In this document: positions 1 through 7,596 of the stretch, one piece after another
How the letters are laid out: each line of letters begins with the position of its first letter
How positions within the stretch are numbered: the first letter of the stretch is position 1
DNA from: JAIRTY01 sp050257395
Lineage (GTDB): Bacteria > Actinomycetota > Actinomycetes > Streptosporangiales > Streptosporangiaceae
Direction: 5' to 3'
NCBI GenBank assembly: GCA_050257395.1
Contig: JBLMWU010000019.1
Location: forward strand, 1-20,806
DNA length: 20,806 nt
Position numbers and translations under genes: made by a program
The notes under the pieces: model-generated
The model's database searches: none
Seen by the model: the letters and a program-made list of their open reading frames with translations, nothing else
Told to the model about the DNA's origin: nothing

Positions 1-1163
1 CGGGCGGGCTGGTGGCGGGCCGGGTGCCGGGGCCTCGCGGTGGCCACCGGCAGCGGGCTGACCAGCGTGCCGACCGGATTGATCTTCCCGTCCACCGAGA
101 AGCCCCAGCTGAGCAGGGTGGCGGCGGTCTGCAGCTCGGTCAGCGGGGTGGCGTGCAGGATGGTCACGACCAGCGTGCGGTGATGACGCCGGGCCCAGCC
201 GATGAAGGTCGCCCCGGCCGCCGTGGTCCAGCCGATCTTGCCGCCGAGGTCGCCCGGGAAGGTGTCGAGCATGGTGTTCTGGGTGTACAGGGTGATCGAG
301 TGGCGGCGGCGGAGCGGGAACCGGCAGGTCCGCAGCGCCTCGTCGCGCATGAACTCGGGCAGCGCCAGCGCCGCCCGCGCCCACAGCGCCTCGTCGTAGG
401 CGGAGACGTGCTGGCCGCGGGCGTCCAGGCCGTTCGGGCGCTTGGCCACGGTGTCATCGGCCTGCAGGTGGCGGGCTTCGGCGTTGATGATGGCCATGCC
501 TTTCCGGTACGAGCCGGTGGCCTGGGCGAGTGAGACCGCCGCGTCGTTGGCCGAGATCATCAGCAGGGCCCTGAACAGGTCCCCGACCCGGTACCAGCGG
601 CCCGCGATCAGCCCTACCTTGCTGGGCTCCGTGGCGGCCGCCCAGGCGGAGGCCCGCACCAGCTGGCCGGGGCCGAGCACCGGCATGAGGGACACCGCGG
701 TCAGCACCTTGAGCGTGCTCGCGGGCAGGAACCTGCCGTGCGGGTTCTTGGCGCCCAGCACCTGGCCGGTGCCGGCGTCGGCGACCACGTAGGCCGATGC
801 GGGCACCCACGGCAGCCGCGGCAGGTGCCCGTGCGCCGGGTAGTTGACGACCACGCCACGGCGGGCCAGCTGCGGGCCGCCGATGACGGCTGCCCCGGCC
901 GGGTGGCCGGCCCGGGCCCCGTGGCGCACGGCCATGGGCCCGTGCTGCACGGCCCCGGGCCCGTGGTGCACGGCGGGCAGCGCCGCCGCGCTGGTGGCCA
1001 GCGCGCTGGCCAGGCTGACGACGCTGAGGAAGCTGGCCCGCCGGGCCGCGGTCAGCCGCGGCCGGCCAGCCGGGCGCAGGCGGCCCGGGTTCGTCCCCCT
1101 AGCCCCTGCCCCGTGCTGGTTGTGCTGGGTATCCCCGCTGCCGGGGAAGTGCTGTCTGTTCAC
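1..1163 (-). CDS. D-alanyl-D-alanine carboxypeptidase (S11-type, 3' end beyond window)
   Basis: This is a serine-type peptidase of the penicillin-binding fold, which trims terminal D-Ala from peptidoglycan stem peptides outside the membrane. About 387 codons are visible and the frame is still open at base 1, so the C-terminus is missing. The three active-site motifs appear in order: S149-T-L-K152 (SxxK), S204-A-N206 (SxN) and K309-I-G311, where KTG is more usual. A basic stretch followed by a hydrophobic segment at about residues 41-63 looks like a signal peptide or anchor. It is followed by three 7-residue His-rich repeats (about 64-84). The GTG start at 1163 is chosen because an in-frame TAA lies four codons upstream; no Shine-Dalgarno sequence is obvious. 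It diverges from the mutase gene across 122 bases. The family is clear; the exact subfamily is not. Confidence 0.87.
   Translation of the reverse strand, partial: MNRQHFPGSGDTQHNQHGAGARGTNPGRLRPAGRPRLTAARRASFLSVVSLASALATSAAALPAVHHGPGAVQHGPMAVRHGARAGHPAGAAVIGGPQLARRGVVVNYPAHGHLPRLPWVPASAYVVADAGTGQVLGAKNPHGRFLPASTLKVLTAVSLMPVLGPGQLVRASAWAAATEPSKVGLIAGRWYRVGDLFRALLMISANDAAVSLAQATGSYRKGMAIINAEARHLQADDTVAKRPNGLDARGQHVSAYDEALWARAALALPEFMRDEALRTCRFPLRRRHSITLYTQNTMLDTFPGDLGGKIGWTTAAGATFIGWARRHHRTLVVTILHATPLTELQTAATLLSWGFSVDGKINPVGTLVSPLPVATARPRHPARHQPA
918..980 (-). repeat. Three tandem 21-bp repeats inside the carboxypeptidase gene
   Basis: Three imperfect 21-base units (918-938, 939-959, 960-980) each begin with CCCGTG and carry GCACGG. 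On the minus strand they encode the heptads AVHHGPG, AVQHGPM and AVRHGAR, directly after the predicted signal segment. The unit keeps the reading frame, so copy number could vary without breaking the protein. Confidence 0.7.
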
Positions 1164-1285
1164 GAAGAGTAGTTAAGCATTGACTCTCTGTAGTCAGAAC
1201 ACCGGCCTGCCCCCTCCGGCACCGGTATGGCGGTATGCCGGAACTCGCAGAGGTCACGGTACGCCTTCCGGCCTACGCTTGGCCC
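1164..1285. promoter_or_regulatory. Divergent promoter region, carboxypeptidase / mutase
   Basis: These 122 bases separate two divergent starts. They contain an inverted repeat TGACT-6-AGTCA (1181-1185 and 1192-1196) and a second pair CCGGCA/TGCCGG around 1217-1241. No cobalamin riboswitch is visible. For the plus-strand gene, TACGCT (1274-1279) is the best -10 candidate. For the minus-strand gene, TTAACT (1176-1171) is a weak one. Confidence 0.4.
1274..1279 (+). promoter_or_regulatory. -10 element for leaderless mutase transcript
   Basis: TACGCT fits TANNNT and is followed by 6 bases and then ATG (1286). This would place the transcription start at or next to the start codon. No Shine-Dalgarno sequence lies in the 6-base gap. 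Confidence 0.45.
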
Positions 1286-2866
<1,581 letters not shown>

Positions 2867-3297
2867 CGCCGCCGGCCGCCGGGCCGGGCGAAAAGCCGAT
2901 CTGCTGGCGACAATTGCACAACTCAAGCGGATCACCAGCCCGCGCGATACGATAATTTCCTGCGCCGGAACGCATTCCGCCAGCCGTTTGACGGGATGCA
3001 TTGATGGCGCCCATGCAGCGCTGAGCGAGCTAGCCGGGCAGAGGCAGCCGGAGCTCGGGCCGGAATCTGATCTCCGGCCAGCTCCCGGTGTGAATCCGCG
3101 GCGGGGGTACATACCTCCCCCCTCGTGTGTCCTCCGCACCGCCGCCCCGGTCGCCCGGCGCTGACCGCGTCGGGCCCGTTTGGGGCGGGCACGACCCGGG
3201 CTCGGATCGAGCAGGGCGGTCATCGTTTGGGGGATACGCCGACCGCTGGTCTGCCAAGGTGGGTTTGAGCGGGCCGGATAGTGAGTTCGAGGAGTCC
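2867..3297. other. Gene-free stretch with lower-GC island
   Basis: No convincing gene is seen here; the open frames on both strands have unnatural compositions. Bases about 2890-3010 are visibly poorer in G/C than the surroundings and include GATACGATAATTTCC (around 2944-2958), a possible -10 region, and a small inverted repeat CGGAA-4-TTCCG. Around 3101-3121 a G-run and a C-run flank GGTACATACC, which could form a short hairpin. These may be the mutase 3' end and promoter elements for the downstream unit, but nothing is certain. Confidence 0.3.
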
Positions 3298-3381
3298 ATG
3301 GACGTCGTGAACAGGCTCGCCACCGGGCGCGGGCACCAGCCGCCTGCCGGTCCCGGGGAGGCGGCGCATGCCTGCAGATGA
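3298..3381 (+). CDS. Possible 27-residue leader peptide upstream of amidohydrolase
   Basis: ATG 3298 is preceded by GAGGAG four bases upstream and opens 27 codons that end in a TGA at 3379-3381, inside the next gene. The next gene's Shine-Dalgarno sequence and ATG (3368) lie within this small frame, so translation of one could affect the other. The peptide is hydrophilic with a single Cys near its end (HACR). I recognise no family. It may be a spurious frame; only the good ribosome site and the overlap favour it. Confidence 0.3.
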   Translation: MDVVNRLATGRGHQPPAGPGEAAHACR

Positions 3382-4618
3382 GCTGGCCGGGGAGCTGGAC
3401 GCGTTCCTGTCCCGGCACGAGGCGGAGCTGATCGAGTTCCGCCGCGATATGCACGCCCACCCGGAGATCGGCTACCACGAGCACCGGGCCACCCGGCGGC
3501 TGTCGCTGCGGCTGGCCGCCGCGGGCCTGCGGCCGGTCATCCTGCCCAAGGGCACCGGCCTGATGGTCGACATCGGCGACCCGGGCGCCCCCGGCACCCT
3601 GGTGGGGCTGCGCGCCGACATCGACGCGCTGCCGCTGGCCGACGAAAAGGACGTGCCCTACCGCTCGACCGTGGCCAACGCCTGCCACGCCTGCGGTCAT
3701 GACGTGCACACCACGGTCCTGCTCGGAACCGGGCTGTTCCTGGCGGGCCGGGCGGCGGCGGGCGCGCTCCCCGGCCGGGTGCGGCTCATCTTCCAGCCCG
3801 CCGAGGAGGTGCCGGGCGGCGCGCTCGACGTGCTGGCCGCCGGCGGCATCGCGGCGGTCGACCGGATCTTCGCGGTGCACTGCGACCCGCGGCTGGACGT
3901 GGGCAAGGTCGGCACCCGGACCGGCCCGATCACGGCCGCCTGCGACCGGATCCGGGTGCGGGTCACCGGCCCCGGCGGGCACACCGCCCGGCCGCACCTG
4001 ACCGCCGACCTGGTCTACGCCCTCGGCAAGATCGTGACCGAGCTGCCCGCCGCGCTGTCCCGGCGGGTGGACCCGCGGTCCAGCCTCAGCCTGGTCTGGG
4101 GCCGGGTGAGCGCGGGCACCGCCGCCAACGCCATCCCCGACGACGGCGTGGCCGAGGGCACGGTGCGCTGCCTGGACGACGAGGCCTGGCACCGGGCACC
4201 GGACCTGCTCAAGGCGCTGATCGAGCCGGTGGCCAGCGCCTACGGCGTGATCGCGGAAGTGGACTACGAGCGCAACGTGCCGCCCACCGTCAACGAGCCG
4301 GTGAGCACCGCGATCCTGGAGGCCGCGGCCACCGGCGTGCTCGGGCCCGCCGCGGTGGTGCCCACCCCGCAGAGCCTCGGCGGCGAGGACTTCGCCTGGT
4401 ACCTGGAGTCCGTCCCCGGCTCGCTGGCCCGGCTGGGCACCCGGACCCCCGGGTCGGCCGATGACTTCGACATCCATCAGCCCACCTTCGACGTGGACGA
4501 GCGGGCCATCGGGATCGGGGTCCGGCTGATGTCGGCGACCGCGGTGACCGCGCTCGCCGACAGCGCCCCCCGCACCGGCCGTGACCTGAGCGCCCACGCC
4601 GCCGGCCCGGTCTCCTAG
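3368..4618 (+). CDS. M20-family amidohydrolase (hippurate / N-acyl-amino-acid hydrolase type)
   Basis: This is a di-metal cytoplasmic peptidase-fold enzyme that cleaves an amide bond of N-acylated amino acids or related conjugates. It has 416 residues, normal for the M20D subfamily. Metal and catalytic motifs are all visible: MHAHPEIGY (29-36), ACHACGHDVH (C109, H111), FQPAEE (E145, E146), H171 in FAVHCDP, GGEDFAWYL (E340) and H370 in DIHQPTFDVDE. The dimerisation lid domain covers roughly residues 188-300, including GPGGHTARPH. ATG 3368 has GGGGAGG six bases upstream. The PH-domain gene follows after 27 bases, but with its own promoter-like sequence. The true substrate cannot be read from the sequence; hippurate and auxin conjugates are only family names. 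Confidence 0.88.
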   Translation: MPADELAGELDAFLSRHEAELIEFRRDMHAHPEIGYHEHRATRRLSLRLAAAGLRPVILPKGTGLMVDIGDPGAPGTLVGLRADIDALPLADEKDVPYRSTVANACHACGHDVHTTVLLGTGLFLAGRAAAGALPGRVRLIFQPAEEVPGGALDVLAAGGIAAVDRIFAVHCDPRLDVGKVGTRTGPITAACDRIRVRVTGPGGHTARPHLTADLVYALGKIVTELPAALSRRVDPRSSLSLVWGRVSAGTAANAIPDDGVAEGTVRCLDDEAWHRAPDLLKALIEPVASAYGVIAEVDYERNVPPTVNEPVSTAILEAAATGVLGPAAVVPTPQSLGGEDFAWYLESVPGSLARLGTRTPGSADDFDIHQPTFDVDERAIGIGVRLMSATAVTALADSAPRTGRDLSAHAAGPVS

Positions 4619-4632
4619 CCCCGGCGCTGGCC

Positions 4633-4638
4633 TACAGT
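4633..4638 (+). promoter_or_regulatory. -10 element for PH-domain gene
   Basis: TACAGT is followed by 7 bases (GGAGGGC) and then GTG 4646. The spacer itself is purine-rich, so it could serve either as a leaderless start or as a very short Shine-Dalgarno leader. It argues for GTG 4646 over GTG 4637, which overlaps the hexamer. Confidence 0.45.
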
Positions 4639-4645
4639 GGAGGGC

Positions 4646-5314
4646 GTGTCTTCCCAGCAGCAGCCCGCTCCCCCGGCCAGCGGCGTGGCCGCGGCCGGGG
4701 AGCGGCAGGTGTACCGCTCCGGCCCGGCCGTGGTGCTGTGGTGGGCGTGGCTGGTCTTCGCGGTGGCGAACCTGGTGGACATCGGGCTGCAGGCCCGCGG
4801 CCACTTCGCCGCCGTGGTGGCGGCCGTCGTCGTCCTCATCACCGGCGTGATGTACGCGTGCGCGCTGCGGCCCCGGGTGGTCGCCGACGGCACCGGGATT
4901 ACGGTGGCCAACCCGCTGCGCGACCACCAGGTCAGCTGGGGGGCGGTCAGCAAGGTGGACCTGCGGGACACCCTCCGGGTCCACTGCCAGCGGCCCGGCC
5001 GGAAGGACAAGGTGCTCAGCAGCTGGGCCATCGTGTCCTCGCGGCGCAGCCAGGCCCGGGCGGAGCTGCGCACCCGGCGCGGCGGCCTGCTCGGCCGCAC
5101 GGCGCCGCCCCGCTACGCCGAGCTGCCGCCGGACGCCCGGGACCTCATGCGCAAATCGCCCGCGGAGTTCGCCGTCGCGCAGCTGTCCGAGCGGGCCGCC
5201 GCCGAGCAGGCGCAGGACCCGGCCGGCGGCAGCCTGACCGTGCGCTGGGCCTGGTGGCCGATCGCCGCCATGGCGGTGCCCGCGGTCGCGCTCGCGGTCA
5301 TCTCCGCGCTGTAG
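4646..5314 (+). CDS. Membrane-anchored PH-domain protein
   Basis: This is a 222-residue protein of the bacterial PH-like domain group common in actinomycetes. After a Pro/Ala-rich N-terminus there are two hydrophobic segments (about residues 28-49 and 54-74). A beta-rich stretch follows, beginning RPRVVADGTGITV and LRDHQVSWGAVSKVDL, typical of the membrane-linked PH domain in which a short sequence after the helices folds as a PH sheet. A final hydrophobic segment (about 203-222) ends the protein, so both ends are membrane-embedded. A basic loop (RKDK, SSRRSQARAELRTRRGG) lies between. No enzymatic motif is present and the function is unknown. GTG 4637 is an alternative start giving three extra residues. 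Confidence 0.72.
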   Translation: MSSQQQPAPPASGVAAAGERQVYRSGPAVVLWWAWLVFAVANLVDIGLQARGHFAAVVAAVVVLITGVMYACALRPRVVADGTGITVANPLRDHQVSWGAVSKVDLRDTLRVHCQRPGRKDKVLSSWAIVSSRRSQARAELRTRRGGLLGRTAPPRYAELPPDARDLMRKSPAEFAVAQLSERAAAEQAQDPAGGSLTVRWAWWPIAAMAVPAVALAVISAL

Positions 5315-5322
5315 CCCAGCCC

Positions 5323-5337
5323 GGCTGCGCGGCAGCC
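5323..5337. terminator. Hairpin after PH-domain gene
   Basis: GGCTGC-GCG-GCAGCC forms a perfect 6-bp stem with a 3-base loop nine bases after the stop. More C/G pairing lies outside it after one mismatch. There is no T-run, as is common for GC-rich actinomycete terminators. Confidence 0.4.
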
Positions 5338-5359
5338 CGGGCCGGCCGTCCCGGGCGGG

Positions 5360-5390
5360 TTGACTTCAAGCGGGCTTCAGGTCGCAGCAT
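5360..5390 (+). promoter_or_regulatory. Promoter of the split transketolase genes
   Basis: TTGACT (5360-5365) and CAGCAT (5385-5390) are separated by 19 bases. Seven bases then lead to ATG 5398. This is the only leaderless candidate in the window with a recognisable -35 hexamer, and it favours the second of two in-frame ATGs (5389 and 5398). Confidence 0.45.
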
Positions 5391-5397
5391 GGCGGGC

Positions 5398-6117
5398 ATG
5401 ACCGCTACCAGCCCCGCGCCCGCCCTGGCCGGCTACCAGGACCTGCCGGCGCTCATGTCCATGATGACCGGGGACGAGAAACACGGCCCCGCCGCCACCT
5501 CCACCCTGGACGTGCTGTGGGTGCTGTACGACCGGGTGCTCCGGGTCAGCCCGGCCGCGGCCGGCGACGACCTGCGGGACCGCTTCTTCCTGTCCAAGGG
5601 GCACGGCCCCATGGCCTTCTACGCGGTGCTGGCCGCGAAGGGCTTCCTGGACCCGGCGGTCCTGCCCGGGTTCGGCTCGTTCGCCTCGATCCTCGGCCAG
5701 CACCCCGACCGCATCCTGGTACCCGGGGCCGAGATCTCCAGCGGCTCGCTCGGGCACGGCCTGCCGCTCGCGGTCGGCACCGCGCTGGGCCTGCGGGCCA
5801 GGGGGCTGGCCACCCCGCGGGTGTTCGTGCTGACCGGCGACGCCGAGCTGGACGAGGGCTCCGGCCACGAGGCGATCGCGTTCGCCGGCCGGGCCGGGCT
5901 GGACCGGCTGCACGCGATCGTGGTGGACAACGCCTCGGCCAGCCATGGCTGGCCGGGCGGGATCGAGGCCCGGTTCGTCACCGAGGGCTGGTCGGCGGCG
6001 CGGGTGAGCGGCCGCGACCACGCGGCGCTGGCAGCGGCGCTGACCGCGCCGCACCCGGGGCGCCCGCACCTGGTGGTCGCCGTCACCGAGCCGAAGTACC
6101 AGGGAGCGGCCCGGTGA
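5398..6117 (+). CDS. Transketolase, N-terminal (TPP-binding) subunit
   Basis: This is the thiamine-diphosphate pyrophosphate-binding half of transketolase, which transfers two-carbon ketol units between sugar phosphates in the non-oxidative pentose phosphate pathway. It has 239 residues. FFLSKGHGPMAFYAVL (63-78), SSGSLGHGLPLAVG (114-127) and the diphosphate/metal motif GDAELDEG (147-154) with VVDNAS (N178) are all present. The motif reads GDA rather than the GDG of many full-length enzymes, as often seen in split forms. The catalytic Glu is supplied by the next gene. The two coding regions overlap by four bases (GTGA, 6114-6117), so translation is coupled. ATG 5389 would add three residues. 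The split arrangement could also serve another ketol transfer, but transketolase is the best call. Confidence 0.88.
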   Translation: MTATSPAPALAGYQDLPALMSMMTGDEKHGPAATSTLDVLWVLYDRVLRVSPAAAGDDLRDRFFLSKGHGPMAFYAVLAAKGFLDPAVLPGFGSFASILGQHPDRILVPGAEISSGSLGHGLPLAVGTALGLRARGLATPRVFVLTGDAELDEGSGHEAIAFAGRAGLDRLHAIVVDNASASHGWPGGIEARFVTEGWSAARVSGRDHAALAAALTAPHPGRPHLVVAVTEPKYQGAAR

Positions 6118-7043
6118 CCGCCGCTCCGCCGGCCACCGCGCCGCAGACCATGCGCGAGCGGTTCGCGGCGGTGACCACCGGCCTGCTGGACACCGACCCG
6201 CGGCTGGCGGTGGTGCTGGCCGACATCTCCGCCGACCTGTTCGCGGCCGCCCGCCAGCGCCACCCCGGCCGGGTCATCAACCTCGGCATCCGGGAGCAGC
6301 TGCTGGTCAGCGTCGCGGGCGGGCTGTCGCTGGCGGGCCTGCGCCCGGTCGCACACACGTTCGCGCCGTTCCTGGTGGAGCGGCCGTTCGAGCAGGTCAA
6401 GCTGGACCTGGTGCATCAGGGCGCCGGCGCGGTGCTGGTGAGCGCGGGCGCGTCCTACGACTACTCGTCGTCCGGGCGCACCCACCAGTCACCGGGCGAC
6501 GTGGCGCTGCTGGACACCCTGCCGGGCTGGACCGTGCACGTGCCCGGCCACCCGGACGAGGCCGAGGCGCAGCTGCGGGCGGCGGCCCGCGCGGACGGCC
6601 TGGTCTACCTGCGGCTGTCCACCCAGGCCAACACGGTGCCGCTGGCCCGGGCGCCGGGCAGGCTGTCGGTGCTGCGGACCGGGGACCGCGGCACCGTGGT
6701 GGTGGCGGGCCCGCTCGCCGACGCCGTCATCGACGCCACCCTCGGCCTCGACGTCACCGTGCTGTACGCGGCCACGGTGCGGCCGTTCGACGCGGTGACG
6801 CTGCGCCGCACCCTGCGCGCGCCCGCCGTGGTGCTGGTGGAGCCGTACCTGGCGGGCACCTCGGTGCCGCAGGTGACCGGGGCGCTGCAGGACATCCCGC
6901 ACCGCGTGCTGGGGCTCGGGGTGGGCCGGACCGAGCTGCGCCGCTACGGCACCCCGGAGGAGCACCAGGCCGCGCACGGCCTGGACGCGCGGTCGCTGCG
7001 CGCGGCGATCGGGTCGTTCCTGGACCAGGGCGGCGGCCGCTAG
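6114..7043 (+). CDS. Transketolase, C-terminal subunit
   Basis: This is the pyrimidine-binding and C-terminal half of the split transketolase, 309 residues from GTG 6114. AGGGAG eight bases upstream of the GTG is a good ribosome site inside the preceding gene. INLGIREQ (55-62) carries the Glu (E61) that activates the TPP aminopyrimidine. FAPFLVERPFEQVKLDL (83-99) and GRTHQSPGDV (H124) are typical of the domain. The transketolase C-terminal domain follows from about residue 170, with VTVLYAATVRPFD and VVLVEPYLAG. Subunit 1 and subunit 2 should form a heteromeric enzyme. The stop TAG (7041-7043) overlaps the stop of the opposite-strand gene. Confidence 0.88.
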   Translation: MTAAPPATAPQTMRERFAAVTTGLLDTDPRLAVVLADISADLFAAARQRHPGRVINLGIREQLLVSVAGGLSLAGLRPVAHTFAPFLVERPFEQVKLDLVHQGAGAVLVSAGASYDYSSSGRTHQSPGDVALLDTLPGWTVHVPGHPDEAEAQLRAAARADGLVYLRLSTQANTVPLARAPGRLSVLRTGDRGTVVVAGPLADAVIDATLGLDVTVLYAATVRPFDAVTLRRTLRAPAVVLVEPYLAGTSVPQVTGALQDIPHRVLGLGVGRTELRRYGTPEEHQAAHGLDARSLRAAIGSFLDQGGGR

Positions 7044-7492
7044 CCGCCGACCGAGGTGCACGGCCGGGCGCGCAGGCTGGCCACGTAGTCGGCGGGCGCG
7101 CCCGCCTTCTCCGCCGCGTCCGCGAGGATGCCCAGATAGCGGGCTGACGGCAGCCCGCCTTCGTAGTCGTCCAGCACGTAGAGCCAGGCCAGGGCCTCAC
7201 CGTCGAGCGTCTGCACGCGCACCCGGATCTTCCGGTAGTAGCCGATGGTGGCGCCGTCCCAGCGGTCGAGCATCCGCTCATCGATGTCGGGAACGTCGTA
7301 CAGCACCACGAACACCCGCTCCGCCGCGTCCTCGACGACGGTGGCCCGGGCGCCTTCCCAGTTGATGTCCTCGCCGCCGAATGTCAGCCGCCAGCCTTCC
7401 AGCCAGCCGCTGCCGCGCTGCGGGGAGTGCGGGCAGCGTTCCGCCATCTGGGCGGGATCCATGTTGCTGCCGTAGGCCGCGTACAACTCCAC
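7040..7492 (-). CDS. Gamma-glutamylcyclotransferase-like protein
   Basis: This 150-residue protein of the GGCT/AIG2-like fold belongs to a family that cyclises gamma-glutamyl groups to 5-oxoproline. LYAAYGSNMDPAQM (3-16) is the substrate-binding loop that opens the fold. LDRWDGATIGYYRKIRV (75-91) is the region with the catalytic acid. At the position of the family's catalytic Glu (human GGCT E98) this protein has Asp79, so activity may differ. GTG 7492 is preferred because the frame upstream encodes low-complexity residues, and TACCCT lies 6 bases before the GTG. It is convergent with the transketolase pair and divergent from the reductase gene (105 bases). The in vivo substrate is unknown. 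Confidence 0.78.
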   Translation of the reverse strand: MELYAAYGSNMDPAQMAERCPHSPQRGSGWLEGWRLTFGGEDINWEGARATVVEDAAERVFVVLYDVPDIDERMLDRWDGATIGYYRKIRVRVQTLDGEALAWLYVLDDYEGGLPSARYLGILADAAEKAGAPADYVASLRARPCTSVGG

Positions 7493-7498
7493 GGGGAA

Positions 7499-7504
7499 AG
7501 GGTA
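7499..7504 (-). promoter_or_regulatory. -10 element for gamma-glutamylcyclotransferase gene
   Basis: On the minus strand TACCCT is followed by TTCCCC and then GTG 7492. The gap is pyrimidine-rich, with no Shine-Dalgarno sequence, which suggests a leaderless message. Confidence 0.45.
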
Positions 7505-7582
7505 ACGAGCCAGCGGGGGGCCGCGGGTCCGGTCCGGCCGGCTGGCGGCGCGGCCGGGGAACGGGCCGCGTCCGGCATGCGC

Positions 7583-7588
7583 GAGAAT
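7583..7588 (+). promoter_or_regulatory. -10-like element for reductase gene
   Basis: GAGAAT lies 8 bases before GTG 7597. It keeps three consensus bases (A2, A5, T6) of TATAAT, and the spacing matches the other leaderless candidates here. It is the weakest of the set. Confidence 0.3.
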
Positions 7589-7596
7589 GGGGCAAC

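Noticed and set aside
1164..1285. Cobalamin riboswitch upstream of the B12-dependent mutase
   Set aside because: The gap is only 122 bases, no B12-box-like conserved core was seen, and the likely leaderless start leaves no leader RNA.
1235..1285. Longer start for the mutase at ATG 1235
   Set aside because: The extra 17 residues resemble nothing at the N-terminus of mutases, and the -10-like TACGCT would lie inside the coding region.
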